DNA of 13,035 nucleotides, taken from assembly GCA_002737105.1 (NCBI GenBank), contig NSHO01000036.1, forward strand, positions 1 through 13,035, given 5' to 3'. Positions 5,831 through 12,777 of the stretch are shown here, piece by piece. Within the stretch, counting starts at the first letter, position 1. Each line of letters begins with the position of its first letter. The notes under the pieces are model-generated. The model was not told the origin of the DNA and searched no databases. It worked only from the letters and a program-made list of their open reading frames with translations. The translations under genes were made by a program, and so were the position numbers. Source of the stretch: Flavobacteriales bacterium (GTDB lineage Bacteria; Bacteroidota; Bacteroidia; Flavobacteriales; Flavobacteriaceae).

Positions 5831-6348
5831 TTTCTTTCTGCATAAACCAGATAATACCTTGGTGTAAACCATCTTAAAAACGGTCTAAACCCAATTTTTT
5901 TTACGGGATGCGTAAATTTGATACTGTCGATAATTTTAAACCCCGTTTTTTCTAATAACCAATCCAATTGCCAATCTTCAAATTCGTGGTAATGCCTGTC
6001 CCATTTGTCGGTTTTGCTTCGGTAAGCCGATGAAAACCACAAGCGTAAGGGAATAGAAATTAAGATTTTATCACATTTTACATTTTCTAAAATGGTGAAC
6101 GGATTTAATAAGTGCTCAAAAATTTCAAATCCTGTAAATACTTCGTATTTTTCTTCGCGTAAAGCGGTTTGATTGGTATCTAAATCTTCTCCTTTTGTAT
6201 TGATAACGGCATACTCGTTTTCTTCCATAATTTTCGAAAAAGGATTGGGAACACCTAAGTCAAAAATAGTTTCAGACGTTGAAATATGTTTTTTTAAAAA
6301 TGCTAAAGTAATATTGAAGCGTTTACTAGGATATGTTTTTTCGTACAT
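5818..6348 (-). CDS. Class I SAM-dependent methyltransferase (putative)
   Basis: Small 176-residue protein resembling Methyltransf_11/23-type enzymes. Visible features: a motif I-like strand and loop IFDLGVPNPFSKI at 28-40, an acidic turn GEDLDT at 53-58 that could bind the SAM ribose, the motif FEIFEHLLNP at 74-83, KILISIP at 94-100 and the late RHYHEFEDWQLDWLLEKTGF block at 118-137 common in this superfamily. Motif I is atypical: DLGVPNP replaces the usual DxGxGxG glycine pattern, so cofactor binding is likely but not certain. The ATG at 6348 follows an A-rich leader. It is the first gene of the minus-strand run with the glycosyltransferase 70 nt downstream, hinting at action on a glycan or lipid precursor. 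The last codons are made of a 7-bp repeat unit. Confidence 0.8.
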   Translation of the reverse strand: MYEKTYPSKRFNITLAFLKKHISTSETIFDLGVPNPFSKIMEENEYAVINTKGEDLDTNQTALREEKYEVFTGFEIFEHLLNPFTILENVKCDKILISIPLRLWFSSAYRSKTDKWDRHYHEFEDWQLDWLLEKTGFKIIDSIKFTHPVKKIGFRPFLRWFTPRYYLVYAERNPKI

Positions 6349-6371
6349 TTCTTATTATAAATTTATTAGTG

Positions 6372-6379
6372 CAAATATA
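6372..6379 (-). promoter_or_regulatory. Candidate -7 box for the methyltransferase gene
   Basis: Read on the minus strand the octamer is TATATTTG, matching TAnnTTTG, 23 nt before the methyltransferase ATG. No TTG is visible at the expected -33 distance. Together with the plus-strand box 12 bp away it forms a compact back-to-back divergent promoter region in an 89-nt gap. Confidence 0.4.
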
Positions 6380-6391
6380 ATTAAATAGTTG

Positions 6392-6399
6392 TATTTTTG
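6392..6399 (+). promoter_or_regulatory. Candidate -7 box for the amidohydrolase gene
   Basis: TATTTTTG matches the TAnnTTTG consensus and lies 38 nt before the amidohydrolase ATG, giving a predicted leader of about 30 nt. A -33 TTG is not evident. Position in a divergent intergenic gap supports it. Confidence 0.4.
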
Positions 6400-6437
6400 A
6401 TTTATATGAAGGTAACAATCTCTTCAAATTATACATT

Positions 6438-7709
6438 ATGAAATATTTATTTTTCTCATTATTTGTAAGCTTTTTGTCTTTTTCTCAAAATAAGACAGTA
6501 ATTAAGTGTGGAAAATTAGCTGATGTTAAAACAGGAAAAATGTTAGAAAATCAGACGATAATTATTTTAAACAACACCATTGAAAAAATAATTTCAGGCA
6601 ATTGTACGCTTCATGCTACTGATGTTTTTTATGATTTATCTAAGTACACTGTAATGCCAGGTTTAATTGACATGCATGTACATGTAGAGCATCAAACAAG
6701 TGCCAAGCAATATTTAGAAGAATTTACATTAAATGAGGCAGATGTTGCATTCAGAGCTGTTGGTTATGTGAAAACAACCTTAAATAGTGGTTTTACTTCG
6801 GTTAGAGATTTAGGTGGAACAGGTGTGAATATATCTTTAAGAAACGCAATTGATAGCGGTTTAATTGAAGGGCCACGTATTTTTACAGCTGGAAAATCAA
6901 TAGCTTCAACTGGCGGACATGCCGATCCAACAAATGGGTATAGACAAGATTTAATGGGAAATCCTGGGCCGGAAGATGGCGTGGCTAACGGTGTAGATGA
7001 ATGTGTAAAAGCAGTAAGACAAAGGTATAAAGATGGTTCTGATTGTATTAAAATTACAGCTTCTGGTGGGGTTTTAAGTGTTGCAAAAAGCGGTGAAAAT
7101 TCGCAATTTACTATTGAAGAAATTCAAACTATAGTTGCAACAGCTAAAGATTATGGTTTTAAAGTTGCAGCACATTGTCATGGTGAAGAAGCTATGAAAA
7201 GAGCGGTTTTAGGCGGGGTGCATTCTATTGAACACGGCACTTACATGAGTGAAGAAGTTATGCAGTTGATGAAAGAACGCGGAACCTATTTGGTACCAAC
7301 AATTACAGCCGGAAAGGCAGTTGGTGCTTTTGCTAAGAAACCCAATTATTATCCAGATGTTGTGGTGCCAAAAGCATTAGCAATTGGTCCGAAAATACAA
7401 GGAACATTTGCTAAAGCATATAAATTTGGCGTTAAAATTGCTTTTGGAACAGATGCTGGCGTTTTTGAACACGGCGAAAATTGGAAAGAATTTGTTTACA
7501 TGAATGAAGTAGGTATGCCATTTATGGAGATTTTGAAAACAGCAACAATGAATGCCGCAGATTTATTAGGGCAATCTGATAAATTAGGAAATTTAGAAGC
7601 TGGAAAATTTGCTGATATTATTGCTGTTGAAGGCAATCCAGAAAAAGACATTGCCGTTATGGGTAAAGTAGTTTTTGTTATGAAAGATGGCAAAGTGTTT
7701 AAGAAATAA
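6438..7709 (+). CDS. Exported metal-dependent amidohydrolase (imidazolonepropionase/prolidase-like)
   Basis: Amidohydrolase-superfamily TIM-barrel enzyme, 423 residues, closest in appearance to the imidazolonepropionase-like or Xaa-Pro dipeptidase (Sgx9260-type) group that hydrolyses N-acyl or C-terminal dipeptides. A Lys-containing hydrophobic N-terminus (about 1-17, ending FLSFSQ) reads as a signal peptide, so it probably acts in the periplasm or as a lipid-free exported enzyme; there is no lipobox cysteine. Metal and catalytic residues are all present: HVH at 80-82, Lys205 in KITASGG (the likely carboxylated lysine), His246 and His248 in AAHCHG, His266 in SIEHG and Asp339 in FGTDAG. It stands alone on the plus strand; its stop directly abuts that of the convergent KAS III gene. 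Substrate is unknown, peptide or acyl-amino-acid turnover being the best guess. Confidence 0.87.
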   Translation: MKYLFFSLFVSFLSFSQNKTVIKCGKLADVKTGKMLENQTIIILNNTIEKIISGNCTLHATDVFYDLSKYTVMPGLIDMHVHVEHQTSAKQYLEEFTLNEADVAFRAVGYVKTTLNSGFTSVRDLGGTGVNISLRNAIDSGLIEGPRIFTAGKSIASTGGHADPTNGYRQDLMGNPGPEDGVANGVDECVKAVRQRYKDGSDCIKITASGGVLSVAKSGENSQFTIEEIQTIVATAKDYGFKVAAHCHGEEAMKRAVLGGVHSIEHGTYMSEEVMQLMKERGTYLVPTITAGKAVGAFAKKPNYYPDVVVPKALAIGPKIQGTFAKAYKFGVKIAFGTDAGVFEHGENWKEFVYMNEVGMPFMEILKTATMNAADLLGQSDKLGNLEAGKFADIIAVEGNPEKDIAVMGKVVFVMKDGKVFKK

Positions 7710-8768
7710 TTATACTTGATACACAATAGCATTAACATTCATTCCGGCACCAACCGATGCAAATAATATGATATCGCCTTTCTGAATTTCCTGATTTTTA
7801 ATTTCTCCTTTTAGCAAAGCATCATATAAAGTAGGAACGGTTGCCACACTAGAATTTCCTAATCGATGAATGGTCATTGGCATAATGCCTTCTGGTGCAG
7901 TTTGATTGTAGAGTTTGTAAAACCTTTGAATAATGGCTTCATCCATTTTTTCATTGGCTTGGTGTATCAGTATTTTTTTAATTTGATGTATTTTAATTCC
8001 ACTTGCATCTAAACACTCGGCCATGGCTTTTGGGACATTGCTTAAGGCAAATTCATAAATTTTACGCCCGTGCATTTTTATGTATCTAACATTTGGATCG
8101 TGTGCTTTGTTAAAGGAATTTCCAAAAAATAAATAATTGGCTTCGTCATAAGTAAAAGATGCCGATTCATGTGCTAAAATACCTCCATTTTCATTACTAG
8201 CTTCTAGTATTGTAGCGCCAGCACCATCTGAATAAATCATGGAATCTCTATCGTGCGGATCTACTACTCTTGATAACGTTTCAGCACCTATGACAAGGCA
8301 TTTTTTTGCCATTCCGGCTTTTATAAATGCTGTAGCTTGAATCACACCTTCCACCCAGCCAGGACATCCAAAAAGCACATCGTATGCTACACATTTTGGA
8401 TTTTTTATACCTAAATTATGTTTTGTTTTTGATGCCAAACTAGGCAACATATCTCCTTGAATTGCACCTTTTTTTACATCTCCAAAATTATGAGCAAATA
8501 TGATATAGTCTATAGTTTCAGGATCGATATTGGCATTTTCTATGGCTCTTTTAGCGGCTATTGTCGCCAAATCGGAAGTTATTAATTCATCTGAAGCGTA
8601 TCTTCTTTCCTGAATTCCTGTTATTCCATGAAATTTTTCTGTTATTACATCATTCGATAAAGGAAAAGAAGTACCGTCCTCATTTAAAAAAACATGTGAA
8701 GAAAAATCTTTGTTTGAAATTACTTCAGTTGGAATATAACTTCCAGTACCTGTTATTTTTATAGTCAT
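7710..8768 (-). CDS. 3-oxoacyl-ACP synthase III family protein (KAS III-like)
   Basis: Thiolase-fold condensing enzyme of the FabH type. The catalytic triad is visible: Cys135 in DVLFGCPGW, His269 in IHQAN and Asn305 in LGNSS, and there is a YSDGAGATILE segment at 179-189. It is 352 residues long, somewhat longer than housekeeping FabH, with extra residues in the N-terminal region (about 20-48, including VFLNEDGTSFPLSNDVI). Initiation of fatty-acid synthesis is one possibility, but the length and absence of fabD/fabG/plsX neighbours suggest a specialised paralogue for another acyl chain or a pigment or lipid product. The start ATG at 8768 is 40 nt after a candidate promoter. It is probably monocistronic, since the gcvP terminator lies upstream and a convergent gene follows. 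Confidence 0.88.
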   Translation of the reverse strand: MTIKITGTGSYIPTEVISNKDFSSHVFLNEDGTSFPLSNDVITEKFHGITGIQERRYASDELITSDLATIAAKRAIENANIDPETIDYIIFAHNFGDVKKGAIQGDMLPSLASKTKHNLGIKNPKCVAYDVLFGCPGWVEGVIQATAFIKAGMAKKCLVIGAETLSRVVDPHDRDSMIYSDGAGATILEASNENGGILAHESASFTYDEANYLFFGNSFNKAHDPNVRYIKMHGRKIYEFALSNVPKAMAECLDASGIKIHQIKKILIHQANEKMDEAIIQRFYKLYNQTAPEGIMPMTIHRLGNSSVATVPTLYDALLKGEIKNQEIQKGDIILFASVGAGMNVNAIVYQV

Positions 8769-8808
8769 AATTTTAAAATATTTTATACTAAAATACTAAA
8801 TTGAAATT

Positions 8809-8816
8809 CAAAAATA
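8809..8816 (-). promoter_or_regulatory. Candidate -7 box for the KAS III gene
   Basis: On the minus strand the sequence is TATTTTTG, matching TAnnTTTG, 40 nt before the start codon. No TTG at the usual -33 spacing. The gcvP terminator lies just upstream, so a separate promoter is needed somewhere here. Confidence 0.38.
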
Positions 8817-8879
8817 GCTCTACAAATTGTAATTTAAGTAATTATTATGAATTTGTTAAAAAATTTCCATTTTATTGAC

Positions 8880-8901
8880 AATTTCAATATTTATTGAAAT
8901 T
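8880..8901. repeat. 10-bp perfect inverted repeat upstream of the KAS III promoter
   Basis: AATTTCAATA at 8880-8889 and TATTGAAATT at 8892-8901 are perfect reverse complements around TT. No T-run follows on either strand, so it is not a typical terminator. It lies about 65 bp upstream of the proposed KAS III -7 box and could be an operator-like palindrome, or simply AT-rich coincidence. Confidence 0.4.
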
Positions 8902-8924
8902 TATTTTCAGATAAAATACTTAAC

Positions 8925-8962
8925 AAAAAAATCTCAAATTCACAAAATCGTAATTTGAGATT
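8925..8962 (-). terminator. Rho-independent terminator of gcvP
   Basis: Read on the minus strand, a perfect 11-bp stem (plus-strand arms AATCTCAAATT at 8930-8940 and AATTTGAGATT at 8952-8962, 11-nt loop) is followed directly by seven T residues (8931-8925), 59 nt after the gcvP stop. The stem is AT-rich, as expected in this genome, but its perfection plus the T-run makes a terminator the best explanation. Confidence 0.8.
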
Positions 8963-8980
8963 CTTAAGTTATTTAGTTTT

Positions 8981-9017
8981 TAGATTACGTAAATCGTAAA
9001 TCTAAAAATCGTAAATC
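8981..9017 (-). repeat. CGTAAAT heptamer repeat at the gcvP 3' end
   Basis: CGTAAAT occurs at 8988-8994, 8995-9001 and 9010-9016, with CTAAAAAT in between. TAGATTACG at 8981-8989 can pair with CGTAAATCTA at 8995-9004 with one bulged base and loop TAAAT. The array ends 5 nt from the gcvP stop codon (9022-9024) and lies between the gene and its terminator, so it would be in the 3' untranslated region. Confidence 0.7.
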
Positions 9018-9021
9018 AAAA

Positions 9022-11865
9022 TTACATATATGCTTCTATTGGCGCACAAGAACAAACTAAGTTTCTATCGCCATAGGCTTCATCAACTCTTCTAACCGTT
9101 GGCCAAAATTTATTGTCAGCAATATATTCTAAAGGAAATGCCGCCACTTCTCTAGTGTAAGGGAATATCCATTCATCTGAAGTAACCATGGCTAAAGTGT
9201 GCGGTGCATTTTTCAAAATATTTTGTGTATCTTCTTTTGTAGAAGCATTTATTTCTTTACGAATGGCAATCATGGCGTCACAAAAACGATCTAATTCTGC
9301 TAAATCTTCAGATTCTGTTGGTTCAATCATCAAGGTTCCTGCAACTGGGAAAGACACAGTAGGTGCGTGGAAACCATAATCCATTAATCGTTTGGCAATA
9401 TCAGTCACTTTTATGCCATTATCTTCAAAAGCACGACAATCTAAAATCATTTCATGAGCCGCTCTTCCCATTTCTCCAGAATATAAAATTGGATAATGAG
9501 CTTCTAAACGCGCTTTCATGTAATTAGCATTCAGTATAGCGTGTTTTGTTGCATTTGTTAAGCCTTCACCTCCTAACATACAAATATATCCATAAGAAAT
9601 TAAGCAAACTAAAGCCGAACCATAAGGTGCCGCTGAAATTGCAGTAATAGCTTGGTCGCCACCAACTTTAACAATCGGGTTAGATGGTAAAAAAGGAACT
9701 AATTTATCGTTAACACAAATTGGTCCAACACCAGGTCCGCCCCCACCATGAGGAATTGCAAACGTTTTGTGTAGGTTTAAGTGACAAACATCTGCGCCAA
9801 TAGTTGCTGGATTGGTTAATCCAACTTGTGCATTCATATTGGCACCATCCATATATACTAAACCGCCGTTTTCATGAATTAGGTTTGTAATTTCAATAAT
9901 TGAACTTTCAAAAACACCATGAGTAGAAGGATAGGTTACCATTAAAGCAGCCAAATTAGCTGAATGCAAAATAGCTTTCTCTCTTAAATCTTCAATATCA
10001 ATATTTCCTTCAGGAGTTGTTTTTGTAACAATAATTTCCATTCCAGCCATTGCTGCTGAAGCAGGATTGGTTCCGTGTGCCGATGATGGAATTAAACAAA
10101 CCGTTCTGTGTTTATCACCGCTAGATAAATGATAGGCTCGAATGGTCATTAAACCTGCATATTCTCCTTGCGCACCAGAATTTGGTTGTAATGTTGTGCC
10201 TGTAAAACCAGTTACTTCATTTAATTGTAGTTCCAATTTTTTGAGCATATAAAGATAACCTTCCACTTGATCTAGTGGTGCAAATGGATGAATATTATTC
10301 CAATTGGACATAGATAATGGCAACATTTCGGCAGCAGCATTTAATTTCATCGTACAAGAACCTAATGAAATCATAGAGTGATTTAATGCTAAATCTTTGC
10401 GCTCTAATTTTTTAATATAACGCATCAACTGGCTTTCAGAATGATTATTATTAAAAACATCATGTTGTAAGAAAGTTGATTTTCTAATAAGATTTTCTGG
10501 TATAACAGTGGTTTCAACAAATTCCGTTACCACTTCAAATGTTTTATCTTTAGCTTCTGCAAAAATCGCAACAATTTGATTTATATCTGAAATGGAAGTT
10601 GTTTCATTAAATGAGATTGAAATGGTATCCGCATCAATATAATAGAAATTTACTTCATTTTTTTCAGCAATAGCTTTTACTTTTGCTGCGTCTGCTTTTA
10701 CATTTATAGTATCAAAATAAGCAGTATTCGTTTGGTAAACGCCAATTTTATTTAAAGCTTCTACAGCCGTGTTAGCAGAATTATGTACTTTATTGGCAAT
10801 ATAATTTAACCCTTTTGGTCCGTGATAAACTGCATACATTCCAGCCATAACGGCTAACAAAACTTGTGCTGTACAGATGTTTGAAGTTGCTTTTTCACGT
10901 TTAATATGTTGCTCACGTGTTCCTAACGCCATACGTAAGGCACGGTTTCCGTTTACATCAATTGAAACACCAATAATTCTACCCGGCATTGAGCGTTTGT
11001 ATTCGTCTTTTGTTGCGAAAAATGCAGCATGAGGGCCACCATAACCCATTGGAATACCAAAACGTTGTGAAGTACCAACTACAACTGCAGCACCCATCTC
11101 ACCTGGCGATTTTAATTTCACTAAAGATAAAATATCAGCAGCCACAGCTACCTTAATTTCTTTCTCTGTAGCTTTTGCTATAAATGAAGTATAGTCGTTT
11201 AATTGACCAAATTTCCCAGGATATTGAAGGATAGCTCCAAAAAAGTCTGATGAAAAATCAAAAGTTTCATGATTTCCAACTACTAATTCAATGTCAAGTG
11301 GCGTAGAACGTGTTTGTAAAACAGATAATGTTTGTGGTAAAATTTCTTCTGAAACAAAGAATTTAGAAACATTATTTTTCTTTTGATCTCTTGTGCGTAC
11401 ATCAAACAATAAAGTCATTGCTTCAGCTGCAGCTGTAGATTCGTCTAATAAAGAAGCATTTGCAATTTCCATTCCAGTTAATTCGATAACGGTAGTTTGG
11501 TAATTTAAAATAGCTTCTAAACGACCTTGTGCAATTTCTGCTTGATAAGGTGTATAAGCGGTGTACCAACCTGGATTTTCAAAAATATTTCTTTGAATTA
11601 CAGCTGGAACAATTGCTGGGTGGTAACCTAACCCAATATATGATTTGAAAACTTTATTTTTTTTACCCAATTCTTGGATATGATTTAAATACTCATATTC
11701 AGTCATAGGTTTTTCCAGATTTAGTTCGTTTTTTAAACGAATATCTGTAGGAATAGTTTCGTAAATTAATTGATCTACCGAATCTACTCCAATAGTTTTT
11801 AACATGTGGTTTAGGTCGTTTTCTCCTGTTCCAATGTGTCTTAAAGCAAAAGCATCTGTTTTCAT
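9022..11865 (-). CDS. gcvP: Glycine dehydrogenase (decarboxylating), P-protein
   Basis: PLP-dependent subunit of the cytoplasmic glycine cleavage system: decarboxylates glycine and transfers the aminomethyl group to the lipoyl arm of the H-protein, feeding one-carbon units to tetrahydrofolate. At 947 residues it is the full-length single-chain form, not split gcvPA/gcvPB. The N-terminus [22 protein letters not shown] is typical; the C-terminal half carries [14 protein letters not shown] (498-510), [11 protein letters not shown] (594-604), [12 protein letters not shown] (671-682) and the PLP lysine Lys700 in [18 protein letters not shown]. No frameshift or missing motif. No gcvT, gcvH or lpd lies nearby, so the system genes are dispersed. 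A TAnnTTTG box precedes it and a hairpin terminator follows, so it is probably monocistronic. The predicted leader is about 30 nt, too short for a glycine riboswitch. Confidence 0.98.
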   Translation of the reverse strand: MKTDAFALRHIGTGENDLNHMLKTIGVDSVDQLIYETIPTDIRLKNELNLEKPMTEYEYLNHIQELGKKNKVFKSYIGLGYHPAIVPAVIQRNIFENPGWYTAYTPYQAEIAQGRLEAILNYQTTVIELTGMEIANASLLDESTAAAEAMTLLFDVRTRDQKKNNVSKFFVSEEILPQTLSVLQTRSTPLDIELVVGNHETFDFSSDFFGAILQYPGKFGQLNDYTSFIAKATEKEIKVAVAADILSLVKLKSPGEMGAAVVVGTSQRFGIPMGYGGPHAAFFATKDEYKRSMPGRIIGVSIDVNGNRALRMALGTREQHIKREKATSNICTAQVLLAVMAGMYAVYHGPKGLNYIANKVHNSANTAVEALNKIGVYQTNTAYFDTINVKADAAKVKAIAEKNEVNFYYIDADTISISFNETTSISDINQIVAIFAEAKDKTFEVVTEFVETTVIPENLIRKSTFLQHDVFNNNHSESQLMRYIKKLERKDLALNHSMISLGSCTMKLNAAAEMLPLSMSNWNNIHPFAPLDQVEGYLYMLKKLELQLNEVTGFTGTTLQPNSGAQGEYAGLMTIRAYHLSSGDKHRTVCLIPSSAHGTNPASAAMAGMEIIVTKTTPEGNIDIEDLREKAILHSANLAALMVTYPSTHGVFESSIIEITNLIHENGGLVYMDGANMNAQVGLTNPATIGADVCHLNLHKTFAIPHGGGGPGVGPICVNDKLVPFLPSNPIVKVGGDQAITAISAAPYGSALVCLISYGYICMLGGEGLTNATKHAILNANYMKARLEAHYPILYSGEMGRAAHEMILDCRAFEDNGIKVTDIAKRLMDYGFHAPTVSFPVAGTLMIEPTESEDLAELDRFCDAMIAIRKEINASTKEDTQNILKNAPHTLAMVTSDEWIFPYTREVAAFPLEYIADNKFWPTVRRVDEAYGDRNLVCSCAPIEAYM

Positions 11866-11900
11866 TTATATATAAAAATAGGTTGTGTTTAAATTTGATA

Positions 11901-11908
11901 CAAAAGTA
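11901..11908 (-). promoter_or_regulatory. Candidate -7 box for gcvP
   Basis: TACTTTTG on the minus strand matches TAnnTTTG and lies 35 nt before the gcvP ATG. No TTG stands at -33. It is one arm of the inverted repeat shared with the divergent gene. Confidence 0.45.
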
Positions 11909-11994
11909 ATTATTAATCTGCTAAAAATAATTGCTTTTTTAATGATTTTTTTTGATTTTTATCAACTAATATAGCTTGTTATTAACACTTTGAT

Positions 11995-12002
11995 TACTTT
12001 TG
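11995..12002 (+). promoter_or_regulatory. Candidate -7 box for the UbiA-like gene, giving a near-leaderless mRNA
   Basis: TACTTTTG matches TAnnTTTG and ends only 4 nt before the ATG at 12007, so transcription would begin at or just inside the start codon. A TTG at 11976-11978 gives a 16-nt spacer, close to the published 17-23 nt range. Either the mRNA is leaderless, or this box is not the one used. Confidence 0.42.
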
Positions 12003-12006
12003 TTGA

Positions 12007-12777
12007 ATGTTCGTGTTTAAGAAATTTTTCGATTTTTACATCAAAAGCAGTTTGCATGTTGCCTTTGCTATTTTTTCCTTTGTAAAAGTTGCGACACTAT
12101 CGTTAAACATTTCTTCAAACTTGTTTTTAGAGCTTGCTATTTTTTCTGGAAGTGTATTGGGTTATACGGTTTTAAAATATTTTGAATTTTGGAAATCAAC
12201 CAAGTTTTCATTTCACAAAAATAAATCCGTTTTAGGAGTTACAATAATTGCATTTTTGGTTTTTGTAATTTGCTTTTTTCATTTGAAATTGAGTTTCCAA
12301 ACGGCATTTTTCAAAATATTTTTTTTGGTAGTATTGTATCCGTTTATAAGAAACTATTGGTTTTTAAAAATATTTGTTGTAAGTTTTTGTGTCACGTATG
12401 TAGTGAGTTACATTCCAACTTTAGAAACAAAAATGTTGTTTTTTTTTGATTTGATTTTACAAATAAAATTATTTTTTCTGATTTGTGCTTTACTTATTCC
12501 TTTTGAAATTTATGACTCGCAACACGATTTGCAAACCTTACAAACCATTCCGCAAAAATTTGGGTTAATAAAAGCAAAATATTTAGGATACTTATTTTTA
12601 GTTATTTTTTGTATGCTTGGTTTGCTGTTTCAATTTGAAATTCTTGATATCGTAATTGCAATTATAGTTGGGTTTTTCATTCGATTTTCTGCTACTAAAA
12701 ACTCTAAATATTACACCCGTTTTTGGGTAGAAAGTATTCCTATTTTGTGGTGGATTTTATTTTTGATTACTAATTAA
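12007..12777 (+). CDS. Integral membrane protein, probably a divergent UbiA-like prenyltransferase homologue
   Basis: A 256-residue, very hydrophobic protein with about seven to eight membrane segments (roughly 14-32, 38-55, 75-94, 98-112, 118-136, 143-166, 194-222 and 243-254). The stretch [21 protein letters not shown] at 166-186 resembles the second aspartate motif of UbiA-family prenyltransferases (DxxxD, then a run leading to TLP and a small residue), with Asp170 and Asp174 in place. The [12 protein letters not shown] block at 111-122 resembles the preceding UbiA loop-helix. However, the first motif (NxxxDxxxD) is not recognisable; its expected place holds [11 protein letters not shown] at 53-63. 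It may thus be an inactive or altered homologue, or a coincidental resemblance. ATG at 12007 is the only early start in frame. It is divergent from gcvP, and its stop overlaps that of the convergent peptidase gene. Confidence 0.6.
   Translation: MFVFKKFFDFYIKSSLHVAFAIFSFVKVATLSLNISSNLFLELAIFSGSVLGYTVLKYFEFWKSTKFSFHKNKSVLGVTIIAFLVFVICFFHLKLSFQTAFFKIFFLVVLYPFIRNYWFLKIFVVSFCVTYVVSYIPTLETKMLFFFDLILQIKLFFLICALLIPFEIYDSQHDLQTLQTIPQKFGLIKAKYLGYLFLVIFCMLGLLFQFEILDIVIAIIVGFFIRFSATKNSKYYTRFWVESIPILWWILFLITN

Larger units (their letters stand above)
11900..12003. repeat. 11-bp perfect inverted repeat formed by divergent -7 boxes
   Basis: ACAAAAGTAAT at 11900-11910 and ATTACTTTTGT at 11993-12003 are exact reverse complements, 82 bp apart. 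Each arm contains TACTTTTG, a TAnnTTTG match, pointing outward toward gcvP on the left and the UbiA-like gene on the right. The match extends beyond the consensus bases, so the two promoters are near identical around the -7 box. Confidence 0.6.

Noticed and set aside
6173..6388. Plus-strand open frame antisense to the methyltransferase start
   Set aside because: It overlaps the conserved N-terminal half of the methyltransferase and the divergent promoter region and has no recognisable features.
11866..11900. Possible glycine riboswitch before gcvP
   Set aside because: The likely leader is only about 30 nt, far too short for the aptamer, and no conserved riboswitch core is visible.
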